Shown here piece by piece: positions 1-11,500 of a stretch of 64,000 bases of DNA. Positions within the stretch are counted from its first letter, which is position 1; the number at the start of each line of letters is the position of its first letter. Origin of the DNA: Takakia lepidozioides (Eukaryota > Streptophyta > Takakiopsida > Takakiales > Takakiaceae). The translations under genes and the position numbers were made by a program. The stretch is taken from assembly GCA_030704615.1 (NCBI GenBank), contig CM060731.1:73698756-73762755 (forward strand), read 5' to 3'. Under the pieces are notes generated by a model. That model had not been told where the DNA came from, did not search any database, and was given only the letters and a program-made list of their open reading frames with translations.

Positions 1-4
1 TCAC

Positions 5-349
5 CTCAATTGCTTTACTAGGTGCGACACGGATAACATTGATGCCATTGCCTCGAAAGAGACCACGCCATCCCTCCACTTGCATGATATTTTGAAACAC
101 GCCAAATCCAGTGTTGTGCCCAGTTCCCACCATCAAATGGGTGCGAATTGTTTCCAATGGCGCCACAGCTGTTCTTGATACAGCACCCGCAATGGCCCCA
201 CTCAATAGTCTTTTCAGGGATGCATTTCCAACTTTCAGCTTGACAACTTGGGTCATAACCTTACGGTGTCTTTGCTTTTGAGCCGGCCTCTCCTCCTCGA
301 AGTCTTCCTTCACAAGGCCGAGCACCTCCCTGCCAGCAGATATGACACC
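5..349 (-). CDS. BT1: Adenine nucleotide carrier BT1-like, partial (exon)
   Basis: Mitochondrial-carrier-family protein of the Brittle1 type, an inner-envelope or mitochondrial membrane transporter of adenine nucleotides or ADP-glucose in plants. Read on the minus strand, the exon gives a Glu/Lys-rich stretch, then VKLKVGNASLKRLLSG, then AGAVSRTAVAPLETIRTHLM, which contains the carrier signature P-x-E-x-x-R, then WRGLFRGNGINVIRV and APSKAIE. These are hallmark blocks of plant BT1 proteins. The exon ends at a donor-like G/GTGA at the window edge, so the remaining two carrier repeats lie outside. A stop lies upstream in frame at about 352-354 and an AG just before 349 could be the acceptor, so the transit-peptide exon is further right and was not identified. 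No lesion is visible in the exon. Confidence 0.85.
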
Positions 350-3292
350 CTTTCAACCATCCGTCTACCAGACTCCAGTGATTATCTCGGGAGAAGACTA
401 ATTGAGAAGCACAATACAAAACATGACTGGGGATTCGGAAAATAGCATCGAAATTGTTCTGGTGAAGATTATACAAGAACTAGAATTGTAAATCCTGGAA
501 CAGAACGTACACTGACTACATTATTGACGATCCGTCGGGAACAGGGAGGAGGTCAGCAGGGGGCTAAGGCGGAGAAAGGGCGTTCCATCATCCTTTGGGT
601 GAGAAACGACACTGACCTGATTTCATCCTCAGTGGGGATCAAAGTCTTGAAACCGAATTGTGAAGCCGGGACGGGGTCGGAAACACACCCACGCCTTGGA
701 TGAAGCTCCAGACTGCGCTCTGAGGTCGTGCACACAAGTGTGGGCAAAGCAGTCACCCTCTCAACCGTTCTCTGTCTCTGTCGATGCAACTGTCCTGCCC
801 CTACTGAGCATGTTGTCAAAGCCTCGTGGCCCCGAGCTCCAGCCATCCACTTGACGCTACCTCGCTCTCTTCTCTATCCAACCGCTTCTTGGGTACTTGC
901 TCTTAGAGCCCTCTTCTATCCGACCGTGCGTATTGTTTGCAGCCCCTTTCTGTCCGTGTGTCTGGTTCTGTTGTCTCTGCTTATCTAGCTGGAGGATTGA
1001 AGTAAGCGGATGATGAGTGTCGAGATCAGCAAGGTTGGTATTTCAGAGCAGTAATAGATCTGCTGGAGGAGATTCGAGGCCAAAATTGACGTCCAGAGAG
1101 GAAATGCTGAGAACAAAGTGACAACCTCAAGAAGGCGGAAGGCAAAGTACCAAGCCCTTAATGCCACTACTATCAGTAAAATCAAAATGACTGAAGAGAT
1201 CGGTAGGTCCTCCTTCGAATATCAGATTAACGAGTGGAAAACCAGTTCGCACATAGAGCTCTACCTCAGTTTGGATGAGACACAAAGCCCTGTCATATAC
1301 CTCCAATGCACCTGATACCACACTGTTCAAGGTTCAAGTCAGGCCACTCAATTCAGCTGAACCTTCCCTGTTACTGTTACATTCCCTCTTCAATGCCATG
1401 GTTTTCAAATGGGGCAGGAAAACATGAGCGGCTCGATTCAACCCAACACGAGTACGGTGATCAAACCAAGCTTCCTCCTCCCCAGCAGTCCGCTCCCTTT
1501 GTGCCAAGACAGACCTCGTAGCTTGTGGAGGCAGAGCGAGGGGAAGCGCTTCCTCTGCGGCAGGATACAATTCTCAGCTCTCTCAAAAATTTAACTGTGG
1601 CCCAAAACTCTCTCCGTGCAGTATTAAACACACTCAATGCTACCAAATGCGAGAGCGACAGTCCGCCTAGAGGGCAGATGGGCCTACAGGACGCTAAGAT
1701 ATTTCCCTCCGACCGAAGACACTTCAGAAACCCAACAGTGCAATGGCAACTCTTACGAAGCTGCTGGCAATGGTGTGTGTGCAGCTGCGAGCGATCAACA
1801 GATGGAGCAGAAGCAGCAGATGGACCTCGGGAAACTCCAGCAGCAGAAGCGAGCGCAGGTTCCTCGCACATACGACTGCCCTTGCGACACGACTCCAGAT
1901 AAACAGTCTTTCCTCACTTTTCTCTTGTTATTTTTCTCTTCATTTATGTTTTTAGTTGTTTTTTTAGGCGGTGGGAAGGAGCCGCCCCCTTCAACTCACG
2001 TGAGTCGTCACACCATGTTTTGTTTTTGGACTAAAATGTCCTGTAAGGAAATAATTAAGTAGTCCGCGGCTCTTGGTTACGATGGCTTTGAGGTACGTCC
2101 CCCACCTGTGACACCATCCGGGCAGTTTTGGGAAGACCGATGGAGTAAGGCCCATGCGGATCAGCTACTCTCTCTTTCCACTCCGAGGGGGTTGGTCTGG
2201 TTGACTGGCTTTGTTTATATCGATTTCGGATTGTGACGAGGGGGTCCAATATATGATTATGCGTCAAATGGACGGCTAACAACATGTGCGCAGCCACCAA
2301 ATATTTCAGTCAAAAATGTGTTTGATGAAGAATAATAAATAAACATAGTGAAGGACACCGGGTCCCTATCAAATATATCAATAATAAAAATTACATATTG
2401 ACAGGTGGGGCAAGAATTTTTTTTGCAGTGACAAGTGGCACAACACGATTGGGTATAGCAATGACTCCAATATGTGGCTGAAATGGAGGGTTGCCTTGAG
2501 CAGGGGTGACAAATGTCAGCCACCAGCACCCACAATGTTCCCAAAAGCGTAAAAAAGTGTTCACCGCATGGATGGACAAGACATCCATCCGAAGTCTGGC
2601 AAATAATTTTCATCCATGTGGACATTGGCGTTGGCCGAACGACAAGTGGAATTGTACCTGAAAATGTTTTTTGGGTTGGCAAGATATTTGAGGTACCAGT
2701 GGTCTGAAGATTTTCTTTTTTATGTTATATATAAATAATGTTGCAACTTGTCAACAACCCACTGATCAAGTACAGGCTGATTTATTTTTTAAATTTGGAG
2801 GTGTTCTCGGTTTCAAACAAACCAAGAAAATGTTTTTCTTCTAACTGTATGATCTTTTCTTAGCAGGTCCAAGCCATCCATGTCTTGTGTGAAATATGGG
2901 ACCTGGGATTGACTGATTCATCGGCTAAATGATTTCCTAATATTGTAAGCCAATAAATAAATAAATAATTGGAAACTAGATGTATATGTAATCATATCGG
3001 AGTTATAGAGATATTTATTTGGCGGCTGTATATTATTATTTAAATTTTAGTTAATGTAGCGGCCTTCACATTTGTGTTGACCAGTGACTGGATGGATGGT
3101 GACTATTGTTTACTTTGTAAATGTTAGAGAAGAAGAAGAATTTGGCCAAAGCCGCCGGCGTAGCTAAGAGCCTAACTAAGAGCCTGACTTCGCCCTGTGG
3201 CCAGTGCCCATTCAAGGGTGGGCGGTGGGCCTTATAAGTGGAAGGCGCTAGTGCTAGTGTGCCTACATGACTATATCTAGTGTGGGTATACC
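350..3292. other. Intergenic, no gene recognised
   Basis: Only short, unconvincing open frames. It may hold the 5' exon and promoter of the BT1-like gene, but I could not place them. An A+T-rich stretch (2700-3060) contains a short AATA run near 2950. I see no recognisable protein, RNA gene or clear terminal repeats. Confidence 0.5.
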
Positions 3293-3745
3293 GTAGAGGC
3301 CGCTCTATTTCGACGGACCCCTGCCGGAATCATTAAATACATGCAGGTCGCCAGGTTCGGCAGCTTTACTCACAATATTAATTTTTTCGTTCAGGCTTCA
3401 TCCAATTTTTCAGGAATTCGGCACTCATGGGTACTTCTTATTAAATTAGGTGGGCCATGTCAAGATTCACGTATAGTTGACATTCTCTCTCGAAGGTCAT
3501 AGTTATGGTTAACCATAACTCTCTGGCAAGCCCTAGTCATGGTTAGTGATAAACATGTTTAAAATTTGTATTTTTTTTCTTTCAAACTTGACGTTTTCAC
3601 TACCATATTGCCACCTTTTGTTTTCAAAGTTCATCTTTTTAAATGAAGATTATTCCCATATTTCGTCTACTACAAGGGCATAATTTTAAAATATTCGTTC
3701 TCTCTTAAAGTGAATTAATTAATGTCGGAATAGAGCGACCTCTAC
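3293..3745. repeat. Possible MITE with 22-bp terminal inverted repeats
   Basis: The sequence at 3293-3314 (GTAGAGGCCGCTCTATTTCG and two more bases) is repeated in inverted orientation at 3724-3745 with 20 of 22 positions matching. The roughly 450 bp between them is A+T-rich and non-coding. This fits a small non-autonomous DNA transposon. I could not define a target duplication, so the superfamily is open. Confidence 0.5.
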
Positions 3746-3987
3746 AATATTCTAGTTTGCGCTTATTGGTAATGATGGTTGTGAGGGATCGGATGGCAGT
3801 AAGATGTATAGTTTTAATTCGTTGGTGGAAAGTAGTGGGTAGGTGTCTTGAAGTTATTGTGCAACGCATGCATCCTCACACATAGTGGATGTCGCCTCTT
3901 GTACCAACTGTGATGACGATTAAGGGACCAAATTTTCATCCTTGTCTTCTAATTGCAAGGATGAGGCCGACGTAGTTTTTACGTTTA

Positions 3988-5040
3988 CGACAACCAGCAT
4001 GTAGCCTAGTGGTAATGGGCACATACCACATTGGATGTGGTTGTAGGTTCAAACCAGTGTTGGGCGGTTACCCGCCGGGACCCAGGTTAACCGCCGGTTC
4101 TCGGTTAACCGCCGGTTCAGGTTCAGGTTACCTGTAACCGGACCGGAATCGGGCCCATTCCTACATAACCTGACCCGGAACCGGAACCTGCCATTGGGGA
4201 TCGGCGCAGACCGAACCGACGGTTACTACTGGGTGTGAGAACCGGAGAACCAGGGCGCACGGGGATAAAATCAGGTTCCGGGTTTTGAACCCTTGCTAGG
4301 CCTTGGCATAACATGGCATAACACTAGAGAGCTAGTGGGCCTAGGGCAAAACTTCTTTAATGCTCTCAAGCTCATGAGATCCTGGGTTCAATGCTTGAAG
4401 GCCATGAGATTCTATGTTCAATGCTTCAGCGCCATGAGATCTTGGGTTCAATCTCCAGCTCCATGATATCCTGGCTAAGTTCATTAATAAAATGTTTGAT
4501 GATGCCAATATTTGCCAGGTAGCTGAATAGTACTTTCAACCCATAAAATTTAACCCATTTTCTTCTATCAGTTTATTTAGAGTATTTTTGTTTGTTTTTT
4601 TTTGTGTTAGTGAAAACTAACAAAATCGTTGGATTTTAGTTCAAATATGTGAATACATTGCTATTTAATCTACCGGACTGATAAAATATTTTAAATCTAA
4701 TTTAATTAAACAAATATATTTTTAAAATAGAACCGGAACCGATGGTTTTTATCAGCAACTAACCGGTAACCGGAACCGTCCCCATGTTTAAAAGTTGGAC
4801 TGGAACCGGCTCAATTAAAAAATAACCGGAACCGGATCCGAAACCGTCTCTTGAAATAATTGTGGAACCGGAACCGAAGGTTCCTTCACAAATGCAAGAA
4901 CCGCCCAACACTGGTTCAAACCATGGTTTGGTGTGTCATGAAGGTGTCCACCTTTCAGCCGGAAGGCAGTAGCCCTTGTGGTGAAAAAACACTGTAAGTT
5001 ACGCTGCCTTTGGGAGGTGTCATACTCTCTCTTTTACGTT
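3988..5040 (+). repeat. tRNA-derived SINE, split by a hAT insertion
   Basis: The first part (3988-4054) has a polymerase III A-box-like stretch (TAGCCTAGTGGTAATGGGC) and a B-box-like GGTTCAAACC. The second part resumes at 4914 and runs to about 5040. Joined, the two parts match the antisense copy at 5825-6008 along most of its length, which defines the repeat family. The 859 bp between the parts are a separate hAT-type element inserted in the B box. It is a SINE, not a functional tRNA gene, because the tRNA arms cannot be completed. Confidence 0.7.
4055..4913. mobile_element. Non-autonomous hAT-type transposon (859 bp)
   Basis: Both ends carry the perfect 15-bp inverted repeat CAGTGTTGGGCGGTT, which fits the hAT-type 5'-CAG start. 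The element is flanked by an exact 8-bp direct repeat GTTCAAAC (4047-4054 and 4914-4921), the duplication size of hAT. Inside each end are many copies of short GGTTAACCGG/AACCGGAACC motifs, typical of the subterminal transposase-binding repeats of hAT elements. No transposase is encoded, so it would depend on an autonomous relative. Confidence 0.88.
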
Positions 5041-5824
5041 TAGTTAGAATGGTTGTATTACACAATATCAATGTCTGGTTTGGGTAATTTGACCGACATG
5101 GTGGTCGCTTGTGGATGTAGTAACTGCGATCGGGTTTGGCTGGCCCGTGTAGATGTACCAACTTTGAGCCACTACTTTATTTTATTCCTTGGGGCCTTTA
5201 TTTGTTTGCATTATCCGTTCAATTCCACAGAGAGATTTTAATTGAAATTGTTTTGTAATGTCTTCATGGCTTTGGCAAGGTTATTTGTTCCTTGCACAAT
5301 TAGTTTGATTGGCATGGCTTATGTTCCTTTTCTTCATAAAGTTTAAAGAAACAATTGAGATCATTAATAGGAATTGACGAACCAGATTACGTCGAGATTG
5401 AATTTGTGTTAGAAATTCTAGGCTGTGGATGAATCGGACATGACATGGCGGGACGGAAACCCCACTGGCAACTATTAGCGTAAAATGTTCCGGGATGGAA
5501 AAAGCTCCATGTTGACGAGAAAGCATTTATGGATGGATGTGTCATCGTCTTGAAATATTCTTGTTTATTCTATTCCAATTGCAAAAACTTGTCACCTTAT
5601 TGGATGTCGGGAAAGTGTAAGTTCGGATCCAATTGCGGTAAAATTTCTCTAGAATTTGACTAATTAAGAATAATAATGATTTTTAGTTTTCTTTTTAAAA
5701 ACAGGGGACAAAGGCCCTAGAAATATATTGAAAAATGAATGGGAAAAAATAACCCGTTAGATACAGCCTTAAAGTGTATTAAAGGGATACCACCCGAAGC
5801 CAACCGTAGAAAAAAGAATCAAAA
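5041..5824. other. Intergenic, nothing recognised
   Basis: No protein, RNA or terminal-repeat structure could be supported in this stretch. Confidence 0.5.
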
Positions 5825-6008
5825 AATAAGTAAGTATGATGCCTTCCGAAGGAAGCGTAACTTATGGAGTCACTTCACCCCGAAGGGCTACTGCCTTCCG
5901 CTAGGAAGGTGGACACCTTCATGACACACCAGACCGTGGTTTGAACCCACAACCACATCCAACGTGGTATGTGCCCATTACCACTGGGCTACATGCTGGT
6001 TGTCAAAA
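5825..6008 (-). repeat. tRNA-derived SINE, uninterrupted copy
   Basis: Reverse-complement copy of the SINE at 3988-5040. On the minus strand it begins near GACAACCAGCATGTAGCC, has the A-box-like region CAGTGGTAATGGGC and the B-box-like GGTTCAAACC, then continues through the same 3' body (CATGAAGGTGTCCACCTT). It preserves the B box that the hAT element has split in the other copy. Confidence 0.7.
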
Positions 6009-6171
6009 AGAATCATGTAGGGGGAGGCAACTGGTAAAATACGGTTGACCAATTTCCAAATAAATGCACTCACTTTTACAGCTCTATAATTGTGCCAAAC
6101 CTGTTTCCAGATTTTCAACCATAAAATGGGGATAAGATCTAATCTCCATTTTTTGTTCCACAGCTGGGTAC

Positions 6172-6444
6172 TATTGAAGCTTGCTAATATACGCACATAC
6201 AGTAACGTGCACAATCACCAGAATGAAATCATATTGCATCTGCATGCATCAGAGTTACTACAAAAGCGTCTCCTAGATGTATCTATCTAGAGTGCAGAGA
6301 AACAGAAGCAGATCGAATATACTTCACACGTCGCTGGAAAGCCACCACGACGATCATAACGAAGTATCCAGAAACTATCCATTGTGAATGTAACAGCTAA
6401 AAGTAAGAGTAGTAATAAGGTTAACTACATGTAATTCTCCAATA
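6172..6444 (-). repeat. Copia 3' LTR
   Basis: Matches 23247-23524 along its length with scattered substitutions and small indels. Just inside it on the minus strand lies a purine-rich tract (GAGTGGGAG, about 6445-6453), the expected polypurine tract for plus-strand priming. Confidence 0.85.
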
Positions 6445-6477
6445 CTCCCACTCAGTGACCTTCTGTGCTACTACGCT

Positions 6478-7648
6478 AACAGTAGATCATTTTCCTCCTC
6501 CATCGTTTTAAACCACTCATCACTTTGTACCCCATTAACTGCATCTGCAAAAGTGTTTGGTTCATCAGGTAATAGGTATAATTACATCATGCACATAGTC
6601 AGGGAGATCAATGTTACTACAACTAGTTGCCTGAAGCACCAATCTCCAAATTGTTGAGGTGGACAATGATCTCTTTCAGGTCGACGGTTTATTCGCAGAG
6701 TGACCAGATCATGTCCATTTTCACCCTCAACTGGTGTATGCATGTCGATTGCAATTGGGTCCTCTTGTTCGTGACTCGTTCGTGATCCTCAGACAATTCA
6801 TTGAACATTTAATAGCAGGATCGACATTGCTTTGATCACCTTCTAGTCCATTTTCGTTAACCACTTTGGTTTGTGACAATATATGATATGTCCATATCTC
6901 AGTAGTTTCTGAAATGGTTGACAATTGCACCTGTGTGTTGATAGAAGAAACTTCACTCGTGTTGTTTACAATTTTGTCTTCATCAAATAACATGTCTCTG
7001 CTGGTAACGATTTGCTTCCTCTCCTCATCCCAAAACATATAGGCTTTTGTAGACTCACAATACCTACAAACAAATATTGCTTACTCTTGGACTCCAATTT
7101 TTTTCTGAGTGCCTTCGGGATGTGAACATAGTCTTTGCAGCCAAACACACAAAAGTGTGTCACATAGGGTTTTCTCCCACTCCAAGCTTCTACAGGTGTT
7201 TTTCCTTTTAGAGTTTTGGTACCTGTTCGGTTAAGAATATGAACAATCTAAACAGCTTCTGCCCAAAACTTCAGGCCCACTCCGCTTGCATGCAACATGC
7301 TGCGAGCCGCCGGGTACTCTCCATGATTATCTTATTATCACGTTCTGAAACACCGTTTTGTTCAAGACTGTAGGGAGCTCTAGTCTCATGATGAATTCCA
7401 TGTTCTTCCATAAGCTTCTCCATCTCCTTGTTCAAGTATTCTTCTCCTCTATCACTTTTGATTTTGACAACTTAATTGCTTGTTTCCCTGCGAGTCTGTC
7501 TGATCATGTCTCTCAAGCAAGTTATAAACTCAGATTTTTGGGTTACACAGTACACCATTCGGACTAATCCTGAAAAGCTATCCTTGAAAAGCACAAAGTA
7601 CTTGGAACCCCTAATTGATTCGACATGCATAGGCCCGCACATTGAATC
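6478..7648 (-). pseudogene. Copia integrase to start of reverse transcriptase (degenerate)
   Basis: Minus-strand fragments give CGPMHVESIRGSKYFVLFKD (integrase core start), then MTHFCVFGCKDYVHIPKALR and LESKSKQYLFVGI (integrase end typical of copia), a variable linker, and EPNTFADAVNGVQSDEWFKT, the entry motif of copia reverse transcriptase. Coding stops near 6478 just before the polypurine tract, so nearly all of RT and all of RNase H are deleted. Several frameshifts and stops break the integrase between 7200 and 7470. The start at 7648 is the edge of the inserted DNA transposon. Confidence 0.8.
7641..7648. repeat. Left target-site duplication (ATTGAATC)
   Basis: Pairs with ATTAAATC at 20888-20895, differing at one base. 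Removing everything from 7649 to 20887 plus one copy of the 8 bp brings the copia frame back into register across the site: HTDLM from the right flank meets CGPMHVE from the left flank, as in normal copia integrases. Confidence 0.85.
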
Positions 7649-8080
7649 CAACGATGCAACGGCGTGAGCCTTGCGCGTGAGCGTACGCTCACGCATGAAC
7701 GACGTGGTGTGAGCGTATGCTCACGCCAGCTGACGTGGCGTGAGCGTGCACAAACGCTGACGTGGCATGAGCGTGATGTCAGCAGGCTGACATGGCGACA
7801 AATGCTAACGTGGCGCTGTGTCGTCATCTACCATGTCAGCATAAACATACGACGCCTATATCCCAACGACGCAATGGCGTGAGCGTTGCACGTGAGCGCG
7901 CGAGCGTACGCTCACGCAGGAGTGACGTGGCATGAGCGTACGCTCACGCCAGCTGACGTGGCGTGAGCCTGCACACACGCTGACGTGGCGTGAGCGTCAT
8001 GTCAGCATGCTGATGTGGCGGTAAATGATGACGTGGCACTGTCCGTCAACTGCCACGTCAGCATTAACATGCGCCGCCTA
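7649..8080. repeat. Left subterminal palindromes in a tandem duplication of about 210 bp
   Basis: The end begins with a stretch that is repeated from about 7861, giving two units. Within them the perfect palindrome GCGTGAGCGTACGCTCACGC (7675-7694) recurs in variant form near 7708-7726, 7902-7913 and 7933-7946. TGACGTGGC(A/G)TGAGC occurs several more times, with inverted GCTGACGTGG/CCACGTCAGC pairs. Dense subterminal motifs of this kind often bind the transposase. Confidence 0.75.
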
Positions 8081-8589
8081 TAACCGTGGATGGTCCTATG
8101 ACCGTGGAATTAATGCAGGGAATCTTGCCTAAATAGAATCAAGACGAGCGTTGAGGCCTACAATTGCAGCATCCAACATTGTGCAATTACAAATGCTTGT
8201 TTCACTTTTACAATTACGAAGACGACAAAATATCCTCACAAAGTGTGCGCCATAAAGGCTGCCACGAGAAGACTTCCTCCCTCCTCAAATAACAATGAGA
8301 GTTATGATCATCTTCAAAAGATGATTGTAGTGCATAGCGACAGCAAGACATGTAGACTTCGAACGGTGCAATGACAAATGTGCACTACCTAAAAGTTGTC
8401 ACTCAGAGCTCACTCCGTATAGTTGGAGGCCATATCATTGCACAGCCGACGAATTGATGTGAATTACACATTTCAAATCATGGTCATCCACATACCACAT
8501 TACATAGTTCATGCTACCCATGTGTTGTATCCCGCTGCAAAATAGTATCGACCTCGTTGAAACTCATAGTGGCCTGGTGAATGAAGTTG
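8081..8589. other. Transposon non-coding region downstream of the transposase
   Basis: No gene is seen. 8083-8290 matches 18862-19090 in the same orientation (shared GGATGGTCCTATGA, CATTGT(G/A)CAATTA, GACGACAAAAT, GAGGCTGCCAC or close variants). This shows that the second unit to the right keeps the left part of the element. Confidence 0.7.
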
Positions 8590-11500
8590 TCACGTTTGGG
8601 ATCGCAAACCATCCTCCTCAAAAATATGAAATACAAATGTTTTGCAGGGTATGAATTTACCTCTCTTGCCCAAACTGGTTGATAGCATATTCACAAAATC
8701 AGGACATGTGCAATTGGGGAAATTGGAAACCGTGATGTCGTAGGTCCTGTCATGAACAGCAGATGTGGAAGTGATGATTGTGAATACCCGACCATATCCT
8801 GGATTGGGTACTTCCGTGGTGCTTCCGACACGAGCTTGGAGCATTCTTGCGGACTCCACTTTGCCAAAGCGTTCAGCGGTTGGAGGGAAACGCCGAACGA
8901 GCTTTCCATCTCGTTTGGTTGGCCACAAGTCAGGATTTGCCGGGGGGACCCGGGAGGACGCAGAAGTAGTAGCACATGCATGGAATTGGGGTTGTCTCGC
9001 AAGGGAAAAACCTGCCTCCTCCAGCATTTCAATCTCCTGAAAGCTGAGATGTGTTCCCACCTTCACGGGCCAAACGGTTGGAGGAGATGGCTTCATCACT
9101 ACGGAAGGACGCACAGTTCCATGCACACATCTGGCACAATCATCTGCGCAGAACCAGAACTTGTGGTTCTTGGCTTCTGGTTGACCGTATGGACGCATCA
9201 AGCCCGTGAAAGTCGGAGCAGGAGTTCGGGCACCACCTCTGGATATAGATGAAGTGCACTTCTCGAAATTAGTTGCCCTGATCGCTGTACATTTCACACG
9301 AGACCCGACACTTGTGCGTTCTATGTGCCAAACGTGGTCGGGGCATGCGGACTCAAGCACATCAAGGGGGTTGTTTCTCTCCTGCACCATTTCAGTGGCA
9401 CGGTTTGATGCTGGAGCTTGCCGTCGTGTTGGAGGTTCCTCCACAATGGAGGTTCCGGACATGGAGCTGTCATGCAGGGGAACACGAGGCTTCGAGAAGT
9501 TATCACGGTCTACCCTGTGGGAATCTGAATCCGAACCAGGTGGAGTGTTCAATTTCCTCTTACAGGAGCCGAATCTCTCCTCCCCTTCAAGATGTGGAAC
9601 TCTAGAAACAAGTGGCGTTCCCTGGGCATACATGCTCACCGCCCGTGCTATCTTGATTGGATCCCCAGATCTGTTTGCAGCACGCAAGATCAACTCTCAT
9701 TTGTCCGGACCCTTGCCACCAACCCCACCTCGTAAGAAATCACGGTATCGGGTTTGTTGTTGCAAGGCACGTATCAAATCATCTGTTGTTGCCACATACA
9801 AATCCCGACCTCGTTTCCCAGACTGCTGCAACCATGCATTGTGCACAGTTTCTGCCAAATTGCAAGATGGCATGTCCGCCATTTCCTCAATGGACATGTT
9901 CTGCAAAGAGGATAACCACACTTCAGAACAGTGCACAGGAAACAACATAAAGAAAGCAATGAGTCAAAAATATGGAAAGCAAATGTATGAATAAAGCATG
10001 AAATAGAAGCCTCGTACCATTGTCATGGCTGCTCCCCACTGTCTATACCGGAAGTGCCAAAACGCCAGCCAATCTTCCAATGCTCTCATACTCTCAAGTG
10101 ATGCAGCTCCAGAAGAGAACCACCAGGCACGAATTGTCTGGAACAAAGTGTCCGCCTCCTTCATTGTTCTAGCATCTTTGTACTCTTTGCACAATTTACG
10201 GTGCTGAGTCTGCATCTCTGGTTTGATGTCCGACTTTGTATGTTTTTCCAGAGATTGTGTCCAATGGAATAGACATGTACGCTCTCTTCCTGGCATAGGC
10301 ACTTTTGGGTCGCCCGATCCGAAGACAATACGAATAGCATTGAAATTTACTTGAGCACTATCCGCCATGAAACCTGCGAAATTTGGAGATGGCAGCCCAT
10401 GGCAGCCCATGACACGTATCAGGGAATTCCACATGAGCTTCTGGGATTCCGTATCCTCGGATTGCATGTCACAAACTGCAATTGTCATAACTCGTTGGTA
10501 CACTGGATCGTAGACATGACAAGCCATTGTCGTCCAATCCTTCACTCGTTTCACATGATCAAACATAAGAAAACAGTTCTGCAAGTCCCTAGTCTTCTGC
10601 ATCTGCTTCACGAGGCTAACCCCACTGCCCTCCCCAACAGTCGACATTTTGAAAAGAAAAACTTTGATGGCACCTTGACCTGGGAATACATTGTCCTGGA
10701 TGTAATCGTACTTGCTCACTCGTTTCAATTCCAAAATATTGTCTATGTAGCCTCTGATCCAAGAGCCCATTCTCAATGCATTGATCTGATGCCGAATGTT
10801 AGGTGAACTTAAAGTGGAGAAATGATCCATGACCAGGTCCAATGCTGCACCGTCAAGTTTAATCCCCACAGAATCTCCTTCACTCAAAATATGGCTTTCC
10901 AAGAATGACTTGCTTGCGCCAAGAGCAATTGCAGATGTTGTTGCGGATGGGTTTCTCCCGAACTCCTGTTTGATCAACCTCGATACTGTCTCAACACTCT
11001 CCCTGTAATCCCCCTTCGAGACAGGATGGTTATGGAATCCAAAATGCACACAAGCTCTCGTCATTGTATTCAAACGGTGGACAACATAGTACATTCTTGC
11101 TCCGCAGAGCGCCAAACAGGATGGCACAAGTTTGCAGAATTTGCAGACGAAAGTGTTTGCCGGTGGAGGGGCAGTCCCAGGCTGAAATGGATTTTCCGCC
11201 AGACCCTCCCATTCGCTTTGATTATGAACCCCAGACTGAAGAAAGTGTCTGCAATTCAAATTATCACACCTAAGGTGTCCATTGCAAACTGTCCTCCTGA
11301 AAACAAGCTTGTCATCATTCTGAATATTGGATGTTTTTGTTCTGCACCACGGGTGCCCGTCGTGTTTCTTGTCCGTTCCATGCATCATGATTGTTACACC
11401 TCCAACTCGCGGAGGAGGAGGCAGCTCGAATAGGATATCGCCATCAAAAGTCTCCGGCAAGAACTTCACAGGCACCTGCTTCAAAGATTCCCAATCAATT

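Noticed and set aside
4015-4054. Possible tRNA gene
   Set aside because: A-box and B-box-like sequences are present, but the same sequence occurs as part of a longer repeat at 5825-6008 and no acceptor stem pairs, so it is a SINE head.
7664-7882. Arg/Thr-rich open frames at the left end of the transposon
   Set aside because: Low-complexity translations of palindromic G+C-rich subterminal repeats on both strands.
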